A stretch of 64,000 nucleotides of DNA from Isoetes taiwanensis (lineage: Eukaryota; Streptophyta; Lycopodiopsida; Isoetales; Isoetaceae), in NCBI GenBank assembly GCA_021234155.1, contig JAJEKV010000015.1, forward strand, positions 3,632,852 through 3,696,851. Reading direction: 5' to 3'. The notes beneath the pieces are model-generated. The model worked only from the letters and a program-made list of their open reading frames with translations, ran no database searches and was not told the DNA's origin. The number at the start of each line of letters is the position of its first letter. Positions within the stretch are counted from its first letter, which is position 1. Made by a program: the position numbers and the translations under genes. This document shows positions 23,201-34,454 of this stretch, one piece after another.

Positions 23201-23903
23201 CAGCAAGGCTTTTTTGAGGCCAAAATCTGGGGATAGTGATCTGATATGGAGTTGCTACAGTCATTAATTACAGTCAGATTATCCCAGCCATCCATAGTGG
23301 AGATGTTGGTGTAATACCTATCCAGCAGGCAATACACTCTATCTGCTCCTTTCCTTTTATTACTCCAGGAATATGCATTGGAAGAGGATGGGGCATGATA
23401 AAGAAAACTATGAATTAACTTGTCCCACTGGCATCTTTCTCCCTTTGACATATTAATCTTCTTGCCTGCTTTCTGTTCCCATGAAGAAGTGTTGTTGAAG
23501 TCACCACTTAAAATCCAATTGCTAATATTCTGCCCCTGTAGCCAATTTGACATACTTTTCCATTGCTCTTCTCTTTCCTTAGGGGAGGTAGATGCATAGA
23601 CATTTGTTCTTTCTCTATTTCCAGGAATACAACCTGCCATCTCCCTGAAGGATGAGAAAAAGAGCCAACTTTCTTTGGTCCACTCCAAGCAATACAAATA
23701 CCTCCTTTGGTACCATCAGCAGGAGCCCAAATAGACTCCCCATTAGAGAAAATTCAATTCCCTAAATTGAAAGCTTCAAAGGCAGGAAGCCTATGCTCCT
23801 GGAGCAGAACTATATCTGCTTTTATTTCCTTAAGAGCAATCAGAGCCCTTTTCCTCTTCAGGGGACCCTTGATGCCTCTCATATTCCAGGAAACTATCTT
23901 CAT
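20176..23903 (-). pseudogene. LINE ORF2: APE endonuclease, RT, zf-RVT
   Basis: The start ATG at 23,903 opens MKIVSWNMRGIKGP, the classic APE-endonuclease N-terminus. There is an in-frame TGA soon after (GN-stop-IF). Later endonuclease landmarks are LSGDFNNT and ISDHYP, at about 23,500 and 23,230. The RT includes KSPGPDGLPPEFY, SDWRPISLTN, LKLDFKRAYDTIDW (motif A), RGVRQGCPLAPYLF (motif B) and YADDTFVF (motif C, ~21,838). The C-terminal part has a zf-RVT segment (CPLGCGQAESSTHIFICPWL, ~20,600). Frameshifts near 23,230, 22,300, 21,900, 21,380, 20,950 and 20,670 split it. Without them it would be about 1,240 residues, normal for plant L1 ORF2. Confidence 0.9.
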
Positions 23904-25972
23904 TTAAGTTTGGAGCTTCGAGTGACAGGCCCATGTTCTCTTGGAGTATAGACCTTTTTCTGTCTCTTCTTGATTTGAGGGAGTGGAGTTACAAAGGATT
24001 GCTCATTGGAAATCTCTTCCTCCTCATCACTTCCATCTTCATCATCCCAAAATTTTCCTGATAAAACAGATGAAGGATCTTTCAATTCCCTCAGCTGAGC
24101 AGCTGGGGTCTTGAATATATCCCCCTCCCTAACAGACAGGGTCTCATTTCCATCTGTTGCAGGGGGATCTTCCTCTGTTATCACTTTTAGGTGAGATCCC
24201 TGTTGTTCATTAGGCTCCCCAACCATTGTAGAATCTTAGCTGAGAATCCTTCCTATCAGCTGGTGTCTTAACTCCCTCCAGGTTGGTCCTCTTTAAATTA
24301 TCTACAAGAAGTTCCAATGCTGGTTCCCCAACATTTGTGGAGTCCTGCTCAGCTTGTACCTTATCCCTTCCAAGGTTGGATTGGTTTACCTCCATTCCCT
24401 TCCCCGAGTCTATTTTTCCTGAATTTTTAGGAAAACGCTCCATGATTGGAAAAGGTGAATCTGTATTTGGGGTTACCATAGGAAAAAACTTAGGAGAGCT
24501 GGGTCCCCCTCTATCTTTACCTCCCGAAGAATCTTCCGAGGAGGAGTAAGTTTTACCATGGGATAAATCTAGTTCTCTTATTGTTAGGGCCATGGACCTG
24601 ACTACCTCAGAGGTATCCTGGGGTCCACTCCCATCCGAGACACCTTTCCCTTTTGAATCGGGATTGTTGAGAACCTTGACCTTAGCTGAATCTTCCAAAA
24701 ATTGAACTTTTTTCTTCCACTCTGTCCTCAATTTTTTCTCCAGGCTCTTTCTTAGCTCCAACCTTGTTTTTTCTTTTTCCTTCTCTTCCCTGATTTTTTG
24801 CCTTCTCCTTTTCCTTTTTTCACTGGCATTCTTATTTTGTCTCTGCCTTTTTTGTTTTCCCTTATTTGGTGTAATCCAAACACCTTCACCATGTTTCCCC
24901 ACATTCTGCAGATTCTCTGAATTTTGTCCATGTGGATTTTCCTTGGTCCCTCCTTCTCCCTTACAAACTTTTCCCCCATGCAGCCTGATGCCACATGTTT
25001 GACATGGCTGGGGAAGTCCCTGCCATGCAAGCTTCAAAATATTGGGGTTGCCGAAATAATCCACAAATTTAATTTCTCCCGGAATTGGTTTAAGCAAGTC
25101 TATCTGTGCCCAAACTCTCGGAGCTTTATCTTGGGAAACCTCCCAATTTATCACATTTCTAGTTTGTTGAAAAAGAGTAATCAGAGATTGCTCGTTCCAG
25201 TACATAGGGTTTAGTCCTTGCAGGAAGTCCATGCCGGATGATATAACTCAGAGAAATTTTGAGGGTCAAAGGAAGGATACCATTTCTGAAAAAAGAACTG
25301 AGTATTGGCTTTGGAAATGGTACCCTGTTTAAGGAGAAGGGTCGCAGTCTGGTTATTTCCACATTCAACCATGAAGAATGGGAATTCTATCCAATATATG
25401 CTACTGATTGCTACCCCTTGCTCCATCCTCTCAAGCTCCCCTTTTATATATTGCAATCGGACCCCCTCATGCCGGACACATCCTATGAGACCCCGAGACT
25501 TAAGAAATTTGAGTTTACTTTCTACGTCTGCGTTCCTGAGAGGCTTACCAGCAAATGCCGGGACTTTTTCAGTTACCAGCTCCTTCCGCACATCCTCTTG
25601 GATCTGATTTGCATACTCCAGGATTTGGTTCACAGCTTCCTTCTGTCGCTGCAGAGTTCCTACTCCAGAAGATCGCCTGGTGTTCACCATGTCTGATAGC
25701 GAAGTGAGAAAATCTCCAAAGGCAACAAAGTCCTTCACCTTCTCTCCCTTCTCCAACGCAGCCAAATGAGCAGTGATCTCCCGGATTTGCCTATATCCCT
25801 TTTCACTCAGAGTACGGGCCAAATCTTTCAAGTCCTCAAACTTGGCATTATTCCCTTCTGACCCTATTATTTCTTTTTCCCCCAATTCTGGCTCTGCTTG
25901 CACACCTCCCAATGGCTGTCCCATCTGACCTGACGGCTGTATTTTCCCAGACATTCCTTCACCCTGTCCCAC
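23900..25972 (-). pseudogene. LINE ORF1: zinc-knuckle RNA-binding protein
   Basis: Starts at 25,972 (MGQGEGMSGKIQ) with a charged, probably coiled N-terminal region. A segment resembling the DUF4283 region of plant LINE ORF1s follows (FQKWYPSFDPQNF, then WAQIDLLKPIPGEIKF). It contains a degenerate zinc knuckle (PQPCQTCGIRLHGGKVC), a strongly basic KRKRRRQKIREEKEKEK tract and an acidic tail. One frameshift near 25,215-25,230 and another near 24,215 interrupt it. The final codons end TGA at 23,902-23,900, overlapping the ORF2 ATG. The protein is expected to package LINE RNA. Confidence 0.8.
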
Positions 25973-26057
25973 CTAAACTGATTTTTTTATTATTTTTTCC
26001 AATCTTTCTACTAAACTAACAGCGTACCACTACTAACAACTGTAACATTCAAAGTTC

Positions 26058-26423
26058 TTAACTGTATACTTTCACTACAATCCTACTGTCAACCCACGAG
26101 CAATGCGTATGGAAAATACCTGCTGCACTAGCATTTCTGTCACCCACAAACTCACCCAACCAAGATTCAAGAAGATCCACCTCTGACTGAGGAACCGTAG
26201 AAAAGATGGAGGTAAATAATTCTTCTGGGAAGAATCTATAGTACACCAAACTTTCCCACAGTCGGGCACTCTCACCCTCGAGCCATCCACAGGAGAATCT
26301 CTCTCCTTCAAGATCGTAAAAAACTTCATGGTTTAGGGCAAAAACAACGCAGTTCTCCCGCCCTTCCCATCGCCCCCCCATCAATGTGCACTCTAAGATG
26401 GAAGAGTGTGAGTGTGGAAACAT
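26058..26423 (-). CDS. Small upstream frame in LINE 5' region, unknown
   Basis: A 121-codon open frame just upstream of ORF1 on the same strand (MFPHSHSSILECTLMGGRWEG to VVKVYS). It is aromatic- and acid-rich and has no domain I recognise. A second, overlapping frame on the same strand (26,329-26,075) is also open, which lowers confidence that either is translated. It may be LINE 5' UTR. Confidence 0.25.
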   Translation of the reverse strand: MFPHSHSSILECTLMGGRWEGRENCVVFALNHEVFYDLEGERFSCGWLEGESARLWESLVYYRFFPEELFTSIFSTVPQSEVDLLESWLGEFVGDRNASAAGIFHTHCSWVDSRIVVKVYS

Positions 26424-26430
26424 TAAAGAT

Positions 26431-28355
26431 AATCAAAAGGAGAACGGTATTTAAAAACATAGCCAAATGTAATAGAATGGGATAATTATGTATGTGTTAC
26501 ACAAACTATAGAAGAAATAACAAGAGTTAGATTATGATTATAAAAAGGTTATGAATAATAAATGATGAAGAACCTATGTGTGTAATTAATCAAAGTATAT
26601 ATGTAAAAATGGGAGATATATTGCAATATATTTGTATTAAAGGATAAGTATAAATGTGATGGGCATGTAAAACAATGAGGATAGCAATACATGAGTTGCT
26701 AAAACTGTACGAAATAAGAAAACAAAATTTTGATACAAAATTAAATTAGGGCAGACTGCAATAAAACAAATTATAAAGTGAAGGGAGAGTATAATACACA
26801 TATAGACAGAAGTTAACATGATTAGAATGAGTTTCTAGTAAACAGTGCGAGAATTATAAGTGTATTTTATATTAAGAGAAGAAATAGAAGTTGTCTATGT
26901 CTATGCCCGTGTATAACATATAATCCGCTACAAGTGTGCGAATAAAGAATGATTTTTAAATTAGGTATACTGTGATATAGTGTCACTGCAATGTATATCT
27001 ATAAGAGTATAACACGAATGAATAGTCTAGTAATAAAAGGTATGTCTAATGGTCATGGTTGAACAACACGTGTTCACCGACATGCAAGTTGTTGAGGCTT
27101 ACCTCGATTTCCTACGGCAACATCACGCATGCTCCACCATAAAATCCGACTTCGACGGAAAGTGCCGCATGCTACAACCACCAGCCGATATCTCGTAAGC
27201 TTTAGATCCAGCAGGGATCATGCAGGCTAGCCTTCATGCAGTAGCGATCGGGCAAGATGCATTCTAGGAATGCGGATGTGCATATAGGCATGATAGGATG
27301 CCTTCGTCTACGGCTATAATGGGAACATTACCATTCCTTATGCCGAGACGGATGGCAAGCCTTTTGTGATGTTCCAGGGAAATATATGCCATAAATACGT
27401 ATATTTCCAGGCCCGCCACTATACAAGTCTACCTTCATAGCCTTGTATACCATAGATTAGTGGCATAAGGTGCATGACTAAGTTATATAACTTAGCCAAC
27501 CTTAGGTTAAGACCATTTTCCACGTGGCCTTAACCTATTGAGCACCCGCCACATGGGACTATCCTATTGGAGCCGCGTGGCATAACATGCCCGGGGGGTT
27601 CACCATTGTGTACACGTATGACCCAAGTGCGTGACTGGGTAGGGGTTTTTTTGAACTCGAGACATCCGTATACGGACTGGTGTTTCATACGGTCGACGGT
27701 CGACCACCATTCTTCCCGCAGGTGGTCGAGAAGGGGGAGTTGGGCGGGAAGGTCCGATCCGTAGCATCTACGTTAGGGCCTACTCCAACTCCGAATGCTT
27801 TGAAGAACCGAGGCGCCATCAGAATGGACAATTGAAGTCGCTGGATTTCGGCCAAGAAAGAAATATTTTGTCAAAAACTCCTGGAACAAGAAAACCTTAA
27901 AGAACAAATTTACGAGGTTAGAATCCAAACTTCTTGCCTTTTTGCTTGCCATTGTTCTGATATCTCGATGGCAAAGTGGATGGTGTGTTAATTTTTATTG
28001 CATTTGTCTCTAGACTTTGGTAATGAAATAACTTATTCTTCCTGCCTGAAACCAGACTAAAAGCTTCTTGATCACCTTGATCTGCCTTGTCTCACTTAAT
28101 AATCTAGTGTTCATTTGATGGAGAATTAATTGCTAAGTGGTTATCTCTATTTTTCGCATTCATGGAAAAAACCCTGGTCCTGAGTGTGCTTTGGCGGGTG
28201 CTTTGGCAGGAGGAGCTCCAGAGACCTCAAATTTTTCATAGATCTTTCTAGTTTATGCTGGTAAATGTCTTATATTTTTTGGTATTTCAAGTCTTTCAAG
28301 TAAGTTATTAATTCCTAACGGGTTCCTAACTCTTTCTTTGGGTTATTTGTAGCAA
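26431..28355. other. Intergenic: AT-rich then palindrome-rich leader
   Basis: 26,431-27,030 is very AT-rich with no gene. 27,040-27,830 is more GC-rich and holds short inverted repeats (GGTCGAC-G-GTCGACC near 27,691; GACCACC / GGTGGTC arms at about 27,703 and 27,722). 27,830-28,355 looks like a leader with a possible intron ending TTTGTAG just before the ATG at 28,358. No terminal inverted repeat of the following DDE gene could be identified. Confidence 0.4.
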
Positions 28356-31300
28356 ATGGCATTTGAAACAAATATCATTATATGTGCAATTGACGGGACC
28401 GAGAAGTGCTCCGAGGTTGGTTTTGTCAAAGTCAAGCAAAATGCAACGTATGCTGATGTAAGAAAAGCTATTAACTTGGATGAGATTGATGGCTTGGAGG
28501 GACACGAGTTTTGTTTTTGGGTGAAAGGAAGCTTCCTTTATCAACAAGGCAAGAGGAAAGGTACAAAGTTACAGATGAGAAGGTGTTTGTTCGTGTGACT
28601 GAAACTCAAGAAGATGTGCAGCCCTTGAAGAGAAGACGCCTCGTGATTAATGAGCTGGAAGAAGAAGAAAATGTGGCTGCCATTGAGGTTGCAGATCAGA
28701 CCCCAGCCAGCCAAGAGAAGGCAAGTTTGAGTGTGGGGAGTGTCGAGTTTGAAGGTAGGTTGCACTCCAAATTTGCATCAAGGGCTGATACATGTAGGTG
28801 GATTCACACATTTAGGAAGTACAAGATGAAAATGCAAATTCAGGGTAAGAAAGATCGGTTTGATCTCATGTCTTATGATGCCAATGGAGTTGGAGTATTT
28901 AGCATTTGGTGCCTTGAATGCCAAATGAGATATGGAAGAGGAGGAGATGACATGATGTACAATTTCACTGCACGCCACATGGAATCAAAGGAATACAAGC
29001 TGAACTTGCAAAGAAACACACAAACTGTTGTTGACAGCGAGGAAAGTGTCTCAAAGTATGCATTGGCAAGTGATATTATGGCTGAAAATAGGGCAGCAGT
29101 TGAAGAATGTATGGCTTTGAAAGTTGGTCCTTTTGTCGAGCAAACCGGTGTCGTGTTTGAGCTATATAAGGAGACCATTGGAAGCTATGCAAAGAAAGAG
29201 AACATTTGCATTTTATGTGTGCTTTGTCAGAGGTCTCTACTCCTTTTTCCATCAAGAGGAGACGTGGTTGAAAACATGAGGGAGCATATAAAGAGTAGTA
29301 TCAAAAATCAACCGCCAAAGAGAGGAACCAAGAGCACGAACAAAGCAAGGTTGGAAGGCCTCGAAAGGATATTGTGGATCCTTCACAAAAGAGCATGCTA
29401 TCATTCTTACATCGAGGTATTGTTCCATTTCAATATGCTGAAATCTGTTTTCTTAAATTCTAATGGGCTGAAATCTGTTTTCTTAAATTCTGATATTTAT
29501 GGGCCCTTTGCTTTGCTACAGACCACTCTAAGGAGGCTGAGACAAGCCATTCAAGCGAGAGATCAAGTATGTAAAGAGAACATGTACCATTACTTGTTTG
29601 CTTGTTCGTTGTTATATTGTTATGTAGTAGAAGATTGTTTTTGGTTCTTGTTCTCATTCTCAATTTGCTTGGGAAAAACAATACACAGGAAACTTGCATC
29701 TGGCATATCTATGTTGGGGTTTTTGGCAACTAACATATAGATATGCATCTAAGCCAAGGGATTTGAGGCCATTCTTGGATGAGTCTAAGGCTGGCCTGAA
29801 TTGGTACTGTGAGCCAGATTTGCATGGAGAGTTCACGATAGATGGCAAGATAGTTAAGATCCAAGGAACATTTAGGCATGTCAAATGTGCTAGAGTGAGT
29901 GCAGGACCTGCTATGTTTGCAAACTTTCAATGTTCTACTGCGACCGCCAGCCCCCAAGGAAAGAGACTTCCGTATGAGAGTTCATAGACAAAGTGAGGAG
30001 AAAGTAGAGCGAGGCTTGAGGAACACTAGTTCTCATTTAAGAGTTGACTATTTGACAAACTTCGAGTTGCGCAACCTTGCGAAGGAAACAAGGAATGAGA
30101 ATAGAATCTTGAGAAGGGAATTGAGATTATGCAGAATAAGGACACTTGCATTGTCAGTAAAGGTGAGATCTCTTCGAGACACATTGTGTGAATCTATGAA
30201 ACGTGGTGATGTGCATAAGTTTTGCATGGACATTAAAGAGGCATATTCTCGAGGTAAATTTGAAGGCAAGCCTGCATTGTGGGATTTCTTAACTGACATT
30301 GCACAGAATATCTTAAGGCCTGGCCATAAGAAGCGGTACAAGCAAACAACAAAAGAGTTGTTTGAAACAATCAAAATTTGGGGAGGGAGGAGGATGCACA
30401 ACTTCTTGTCTATGAACTTTGGAGGTCCAAGTTTGGCAACAACAAGGCGGTCTACTGGTAAGACACTTTTCTACAAGGCTGGAATAAATGAGGAAACCTT
30501 TGCATACTTGGCAAAGATATATTCCAATCATATCTTGAAAAATGGCTTGATCCATGGAAGTATACCAACTATCGTGGCCGAAGATGAGACCGCAATCAAG
30601 AGGGCAGTCCCTCGAGACGATAGTTTGGTAGGTTTTTGTGGGAAGAAAGAGGATCATGCTTGTATTACAGATTTTGTAGTTCACGTTGGGAGTGGGGAAG
30701 AGGGCTACAGAAATGTTGTTGATGCATTTGAGATGAACGTGGTTGCAAATTATTCCAGAGTCATGATTGTGAATCCATTACATGCACGTTTGCCCAAGCT
30801 CGTATTGTCAATACAGTTGACATGCAATAGGTTTGACCATAAGGCCGTGAGATGTCAATGGGATCAAATCGAGCATTTATGGAATTTACACTTAAGAAGC
30901 GTGTTAGGTCCACTAATTGGACACTCTTCTGATGGAGATGCACGTCGGAGGGCTTGTATGCTGGAAGAATACACTTCCTTGAAAGAAACAGGAAGGAAGT
31001 TTGGCATTCCATAGGAAGGATGGGTTTTTACTGCTGCCCTAAACAAAGACAGCAGTATACATGGACTACACGATCAAGATTTCATCCATAATGGGAAGAA
31101 GCTGATCAATCCACTTGATAATGCATCTCGGAGGCTTTTCTTGGGTGAAGATCTCGTCACTCTAAATGATGTGTGGCATGTTTTCCACACCTTTCAAGGC
31201 GAGCATGGTCTTCAAATAGGTGATGTGGAAAGAAAAGATAGGCAGAATTGGCGGGCTGCCCAGAGGATTGCTTCTTGAAAAGTTCAAGAGTGCTTGAGTA

Positions 31301-32840
31301 GGCTACGTGATCTGAAGCACAGTAATCCAATGCGTGCGTTGGAGACCGAAACTTATCTCTACGTGGTTTCCCTCTACATTGACATATTCCTCTCTCCTCA
31401 CATGGATTTATGGAATCGGATAAAAGCAGCCTCAACCGTATCTTTCTTCTTAAGGTAAGCTTGTTCCTATCTATTCCTGTTTATAATTGTGGCACCTATT
31501 TCTCACTATCTTATTGTACTTGGCATATTGCAGATTATGGAGACTTTGGATTTCAAGACATGAGACACATTGTTTGAAATCAAATTTCCTTAGTCGTGAG
31601 ACCTTTCTGGACATTCAGCTTTCTTGCCACTTTGTTGTTTTACTCATAAGGTTTTTTGGAGATTATTGTAGAGATCTTGCTGTCCCGTTGGATTCCACAG
31701 GGTCAGATGCATGCGAGAATTTCTTCTCACAGATAGGTGGAATGGTAAGGAACGAAAGATCCTACACAGATGTTGATGTACTTGAGAGTGCAAGCGCTCT
31801 TAATAAAGTGGCAGAATTTCAGTCACTAGGAAAACTGATATTCCCTGCAGCCCATGCCAAGCAGGAGAACATTTGGCAAGTCCTGGAGAAGAGATTGGAT
31901 GGGGAAGGCAATGAATTGAAGTGTGATTTGGCTGATTACACCCTTGTAGGCATGGATGAGCTGATTGTGGAAGCATTAGAGGCAGGACTCAAGCATGCAT
32001 CTGAATTATGTGTACGAGTAGGAATCACTTGTGAGGAAAGTGGAGAAGATACTTGGTGGAGCAAACCTTGGAAGCACGAAGATTTCTTCAACAAAGACTA
32101 CTTTAAGGAACTAGACACAACCACGGTTGGAGATGAGTCAGATGAGGTGAATTTAGAACAAGAGAATGATGGTATTCCAGCAGTCAGTAATGACTTGCCC
32201 AATGAGTTTACAGCAGAATTAGAGCTAAGACATGCCTTTGACTCCATGGTAGACGAGATAGAGGCGCCATTGACCAAAAAAATTGAAAGAAATGTCATGC
32301 TTGATAATAAAATTATGTGCAAAGGTACTTTGGTCAGCCAACTGAATGGTAATCCATGGCTGTCTAAGGACAGATTGACAAAGGTCAAGTAGCAGTCTCT
32401 TATAAGCCTCGAGAGCAAGTTCATAAATGCAGCAACCTCTCTTGGTATTGGGTCAGATTGTGCAATCTTCTTTGAGATGGATTCCAGCTGCAAGAAGGAG
32501 CTAAGAAACAGAAATAAGAATGACATGAAGCAAGTTTCATGGCATTTGGGAAGAGTTCTTAGTATGCGCAAGAAACTTGGGAGAGGATGGAAAGAAACTA
32601 GGGAGCCGGTCGATTTGGTTAGCAGACCATCATACTCCATAGACCTTAATTTGGCTTGGTATAATGAGCATAAGACAAGCAGGAGGCCGTGGTACAGTTT
32701 TGATATGTCAGATAGTCAATCAATCTCATTAGATTCTGTAATAGCACTAGCATCTTTAACTTACAACCCAGATAATGGTAGATACCAGCTTGATGATCAT
32801 GATAGGTTGCAATTTGATAAGTTTTTGGATGATCAGAAAA
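28356..32840 (+). pseudogene. DDE-transposase-like gene with ubiquitin-like N-terminus
   Basis: The N-terminal ~75 residues (VGFVKVKQNATYADVRKAI, then KVTDEKVFVRV) look like a beta-grasp ubiquitin-like fold. A CLEC...FTARH segment near 28,915-28,980 may be a BED-like zinc finger. The body has acidic and H/D landmarks: VAEDETAIKRAVP (30,578), GHSSDGDARRR (30,920), HDQDFIHNGKKL (31,060), then GSDACENFFSQIGG (31,700). Introns are likely at 29,417-29,521, 29,567-29,688 and 31,455-31,533. There are frameshifts near 28,525, 29,700 and 29,960, and in-frame stops at 31,012, 31,276 and 32,390. The order D, D/H, E-FFS recalls P-element/THAP9-type transposases, but this is a distant match made from memory. 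It is non-functional as written. Confidence 0.6.
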
Positions 32841-33484
32841 AAGGTCTCTATTGTCTTGATTGCTATTTTGTTGATCTCTATTTTGTGATTGGCTTCATTT
32901 CATTGCTAACGTTTGCCTCACAAAACCATATTTACTGCAGGAAACAAAGGCAAGGCCAAGCTAGTTTGAAGGTGGTGGTTCACGGGTTTCAGTGAGTCAA
33001 GTATGTTATACAGGTCTGAAATACAGTTTATGGGCAGTTTATATCAAACAAAACTTGTGGCATATTTGGTTTTAAGACGTATTTGAAAACAATCTCCATT
33101 AGATGGTATACTCCACTACCTTAGATTTAAGTTGCAAGGTTTAGAAAAGGTGCTTTTGGCATATATACTCTTCATATCTGAATTGTTATCTAAAGTATCT
33201 TTTGAGTGGAAGCATCGGTTCAATATGCATATTCTGATTTTTAAAGTGTTGTGTATCTGCATGTTGTGTATCTGCATGTTGTTTTTAAAGTGCATGTTGT
33301 GTATCTGCTATTTTGGTTTTAAAAATTATGGCATATTTGATTTGATCAGGACTCGATTTGAAAACTTGAAAACCCGATTTGATCAGTAGACTTCATATAT
33401 TATGAAAAAACACTATTACATATTCATAGAAGCTGGAGTTTTACAAAAAAACCTTATACATATTCAAAGCTTGCACCTGTTTAC
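32841..33484. other. 3' region of DDE gene up to copia insertion
   Basis: Includes a likely last intron (acceptor TTACTGCAG at about 32,940) and a short exon remnant, then AT-rich sequence. A GTTGTGTATCTGCAT motif is tandemly repeated at about 33,249-33,310. Nothing else coding is seen. The interval continues on the other side of the copia element at 40,391. Confidence 0.5.
33480..33484. repeat. Target-site duplication TTTAC, left
   Basis: TTTAC immediately precedes the left LTR and is repeated exactly at 40,386-40,390 after the right LTR. Five bases is the usual duplication length for Ty1/copia integrase. Confidence 0.93.
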
Positions 33485-34137
33485 TGTGGAAAATTAGAGC
33501 ACAATTCTTAGATCACAACTCAATTTGCCTAGATTGATTCTATTATAGAACAAAGCTACAACCTTGTGAGATCAAAGCAATTATTCTATAATGCAATCTC
33601 AAATCATTACTCAATAACCATTAATCATGCTTCGAAATATAATTCACTTAAGGTAATTTTACTGTAGCAAGTAATGGTCGGTTAACAATGAATTTCATAC
33701 AGATCAACACTTTGTGTCGAACAATGGTCTCCCTTGACGCCGGAATCCCTTTTTTTTGATCCGTGCACCCTGCTATACTTTCTGCTTATCTTTATTCTTA
33801 TCAGGTTCGATGGTTTAGGAGGAGGTTCTGCAGATCGGTCCGGGGTTTCTAAATTCAATTTTCGTTTGCCTCCAAAACTTCTTTGATCATATCCATATGA
33901 TAATGTAACCACCCAATGGTTTAACGCCTTAATGAATATAACTTCCTAAGGTTTACCTTTCAACCATACGACCCTTAGGTTAAATGTAAACCCCTTAGTT
34001 GAACCTTAGGTTATAATCCTTTGCAAATCCAGGTAACCTTTCACTCACAGTGCACCAATGTGCATGCAGAGCATTTGATGCTTTTCTCAGCTGTGGCATT
34101 CAGCCTAAGAAAATTATGCAATAACATATTTTCAACA
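33485..34137 (-). repeat. Copia 3' LTR (653 bp, intact)
   Basis: Starts TGTGGAAAATTAG and ends TATTTTCAACA on the plus strand. It is the uninterrupted form of the LTR and shows the exact pre-insertion sequence (GCAAGTAATGGTCGGTTAAC, around 33,670-33,688) at which the 5' LTR is split. Confidence 0.93.
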
Positions 34138-34147
34138 CTCCTCCTTT
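34138..34147 (-). promoter_or_regulatory. Copia polypurine tract
   Basis: Reads AAAGGAGGAG on the minus strand, directly abutting the 3' LTR, where the plus-strand primer is expected. Confidence 0.8.
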
Positions 34148-34454
34148 ATTGCATAATTGCATAATCTTATGATATTGAATCTGTACAGAATAAGCTATGA
34201 TATGCATGTCTGAACTGCACTTATTCTGTAAATCATGGCTTTGAGCCCAAGCTGCATAATTCCTTAAACAAGACCTTTGCTCCAAACATATTATGCAGTA
34301 ACAGAAAATATCTTGTGCAAGTCTGAACTGCACTACATTTCTGAATCATGCTTCACAGTCAAGTTGCACTTTTTCAAGCCACATATTTTCTTCTGATAAG
34401 AATTTAAAACAGAAAATGCACTGTCTCCAATAAACTTTCTCCTCCTGCATCATA

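Larger units (their letters stand above)
19600..26430 (-). mobile_element. L1-like LINE, nearly full length, frame-broken
   Basis: On the minus strand this reads 5' region, ORF1 with zinc knuckle, ORF2 with endonuclease, RT and zinc-binding domain, 3' UTR and a 15-base poly(A) (plus-strand T run 19,600-19,614). ORF order and the poly(A) tail define an L1-clade plant LINE. The tail interrupts the diverged RT relative. The 5' boundary is uncertain and no target-site duplication could be assigned. ORF2 needs about five frame corrections, so the copy is dead as written. Confidence 0.85.

Noticed and set aside
19580-27420. LINE target-site duplication between TATATTTCAGGC (19,581) and TATATTTCCAGGC (27,402)
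   Set aside because: The strings are imperfect and the second lies about 1 kb beyond the last recognisable LINE sequence.
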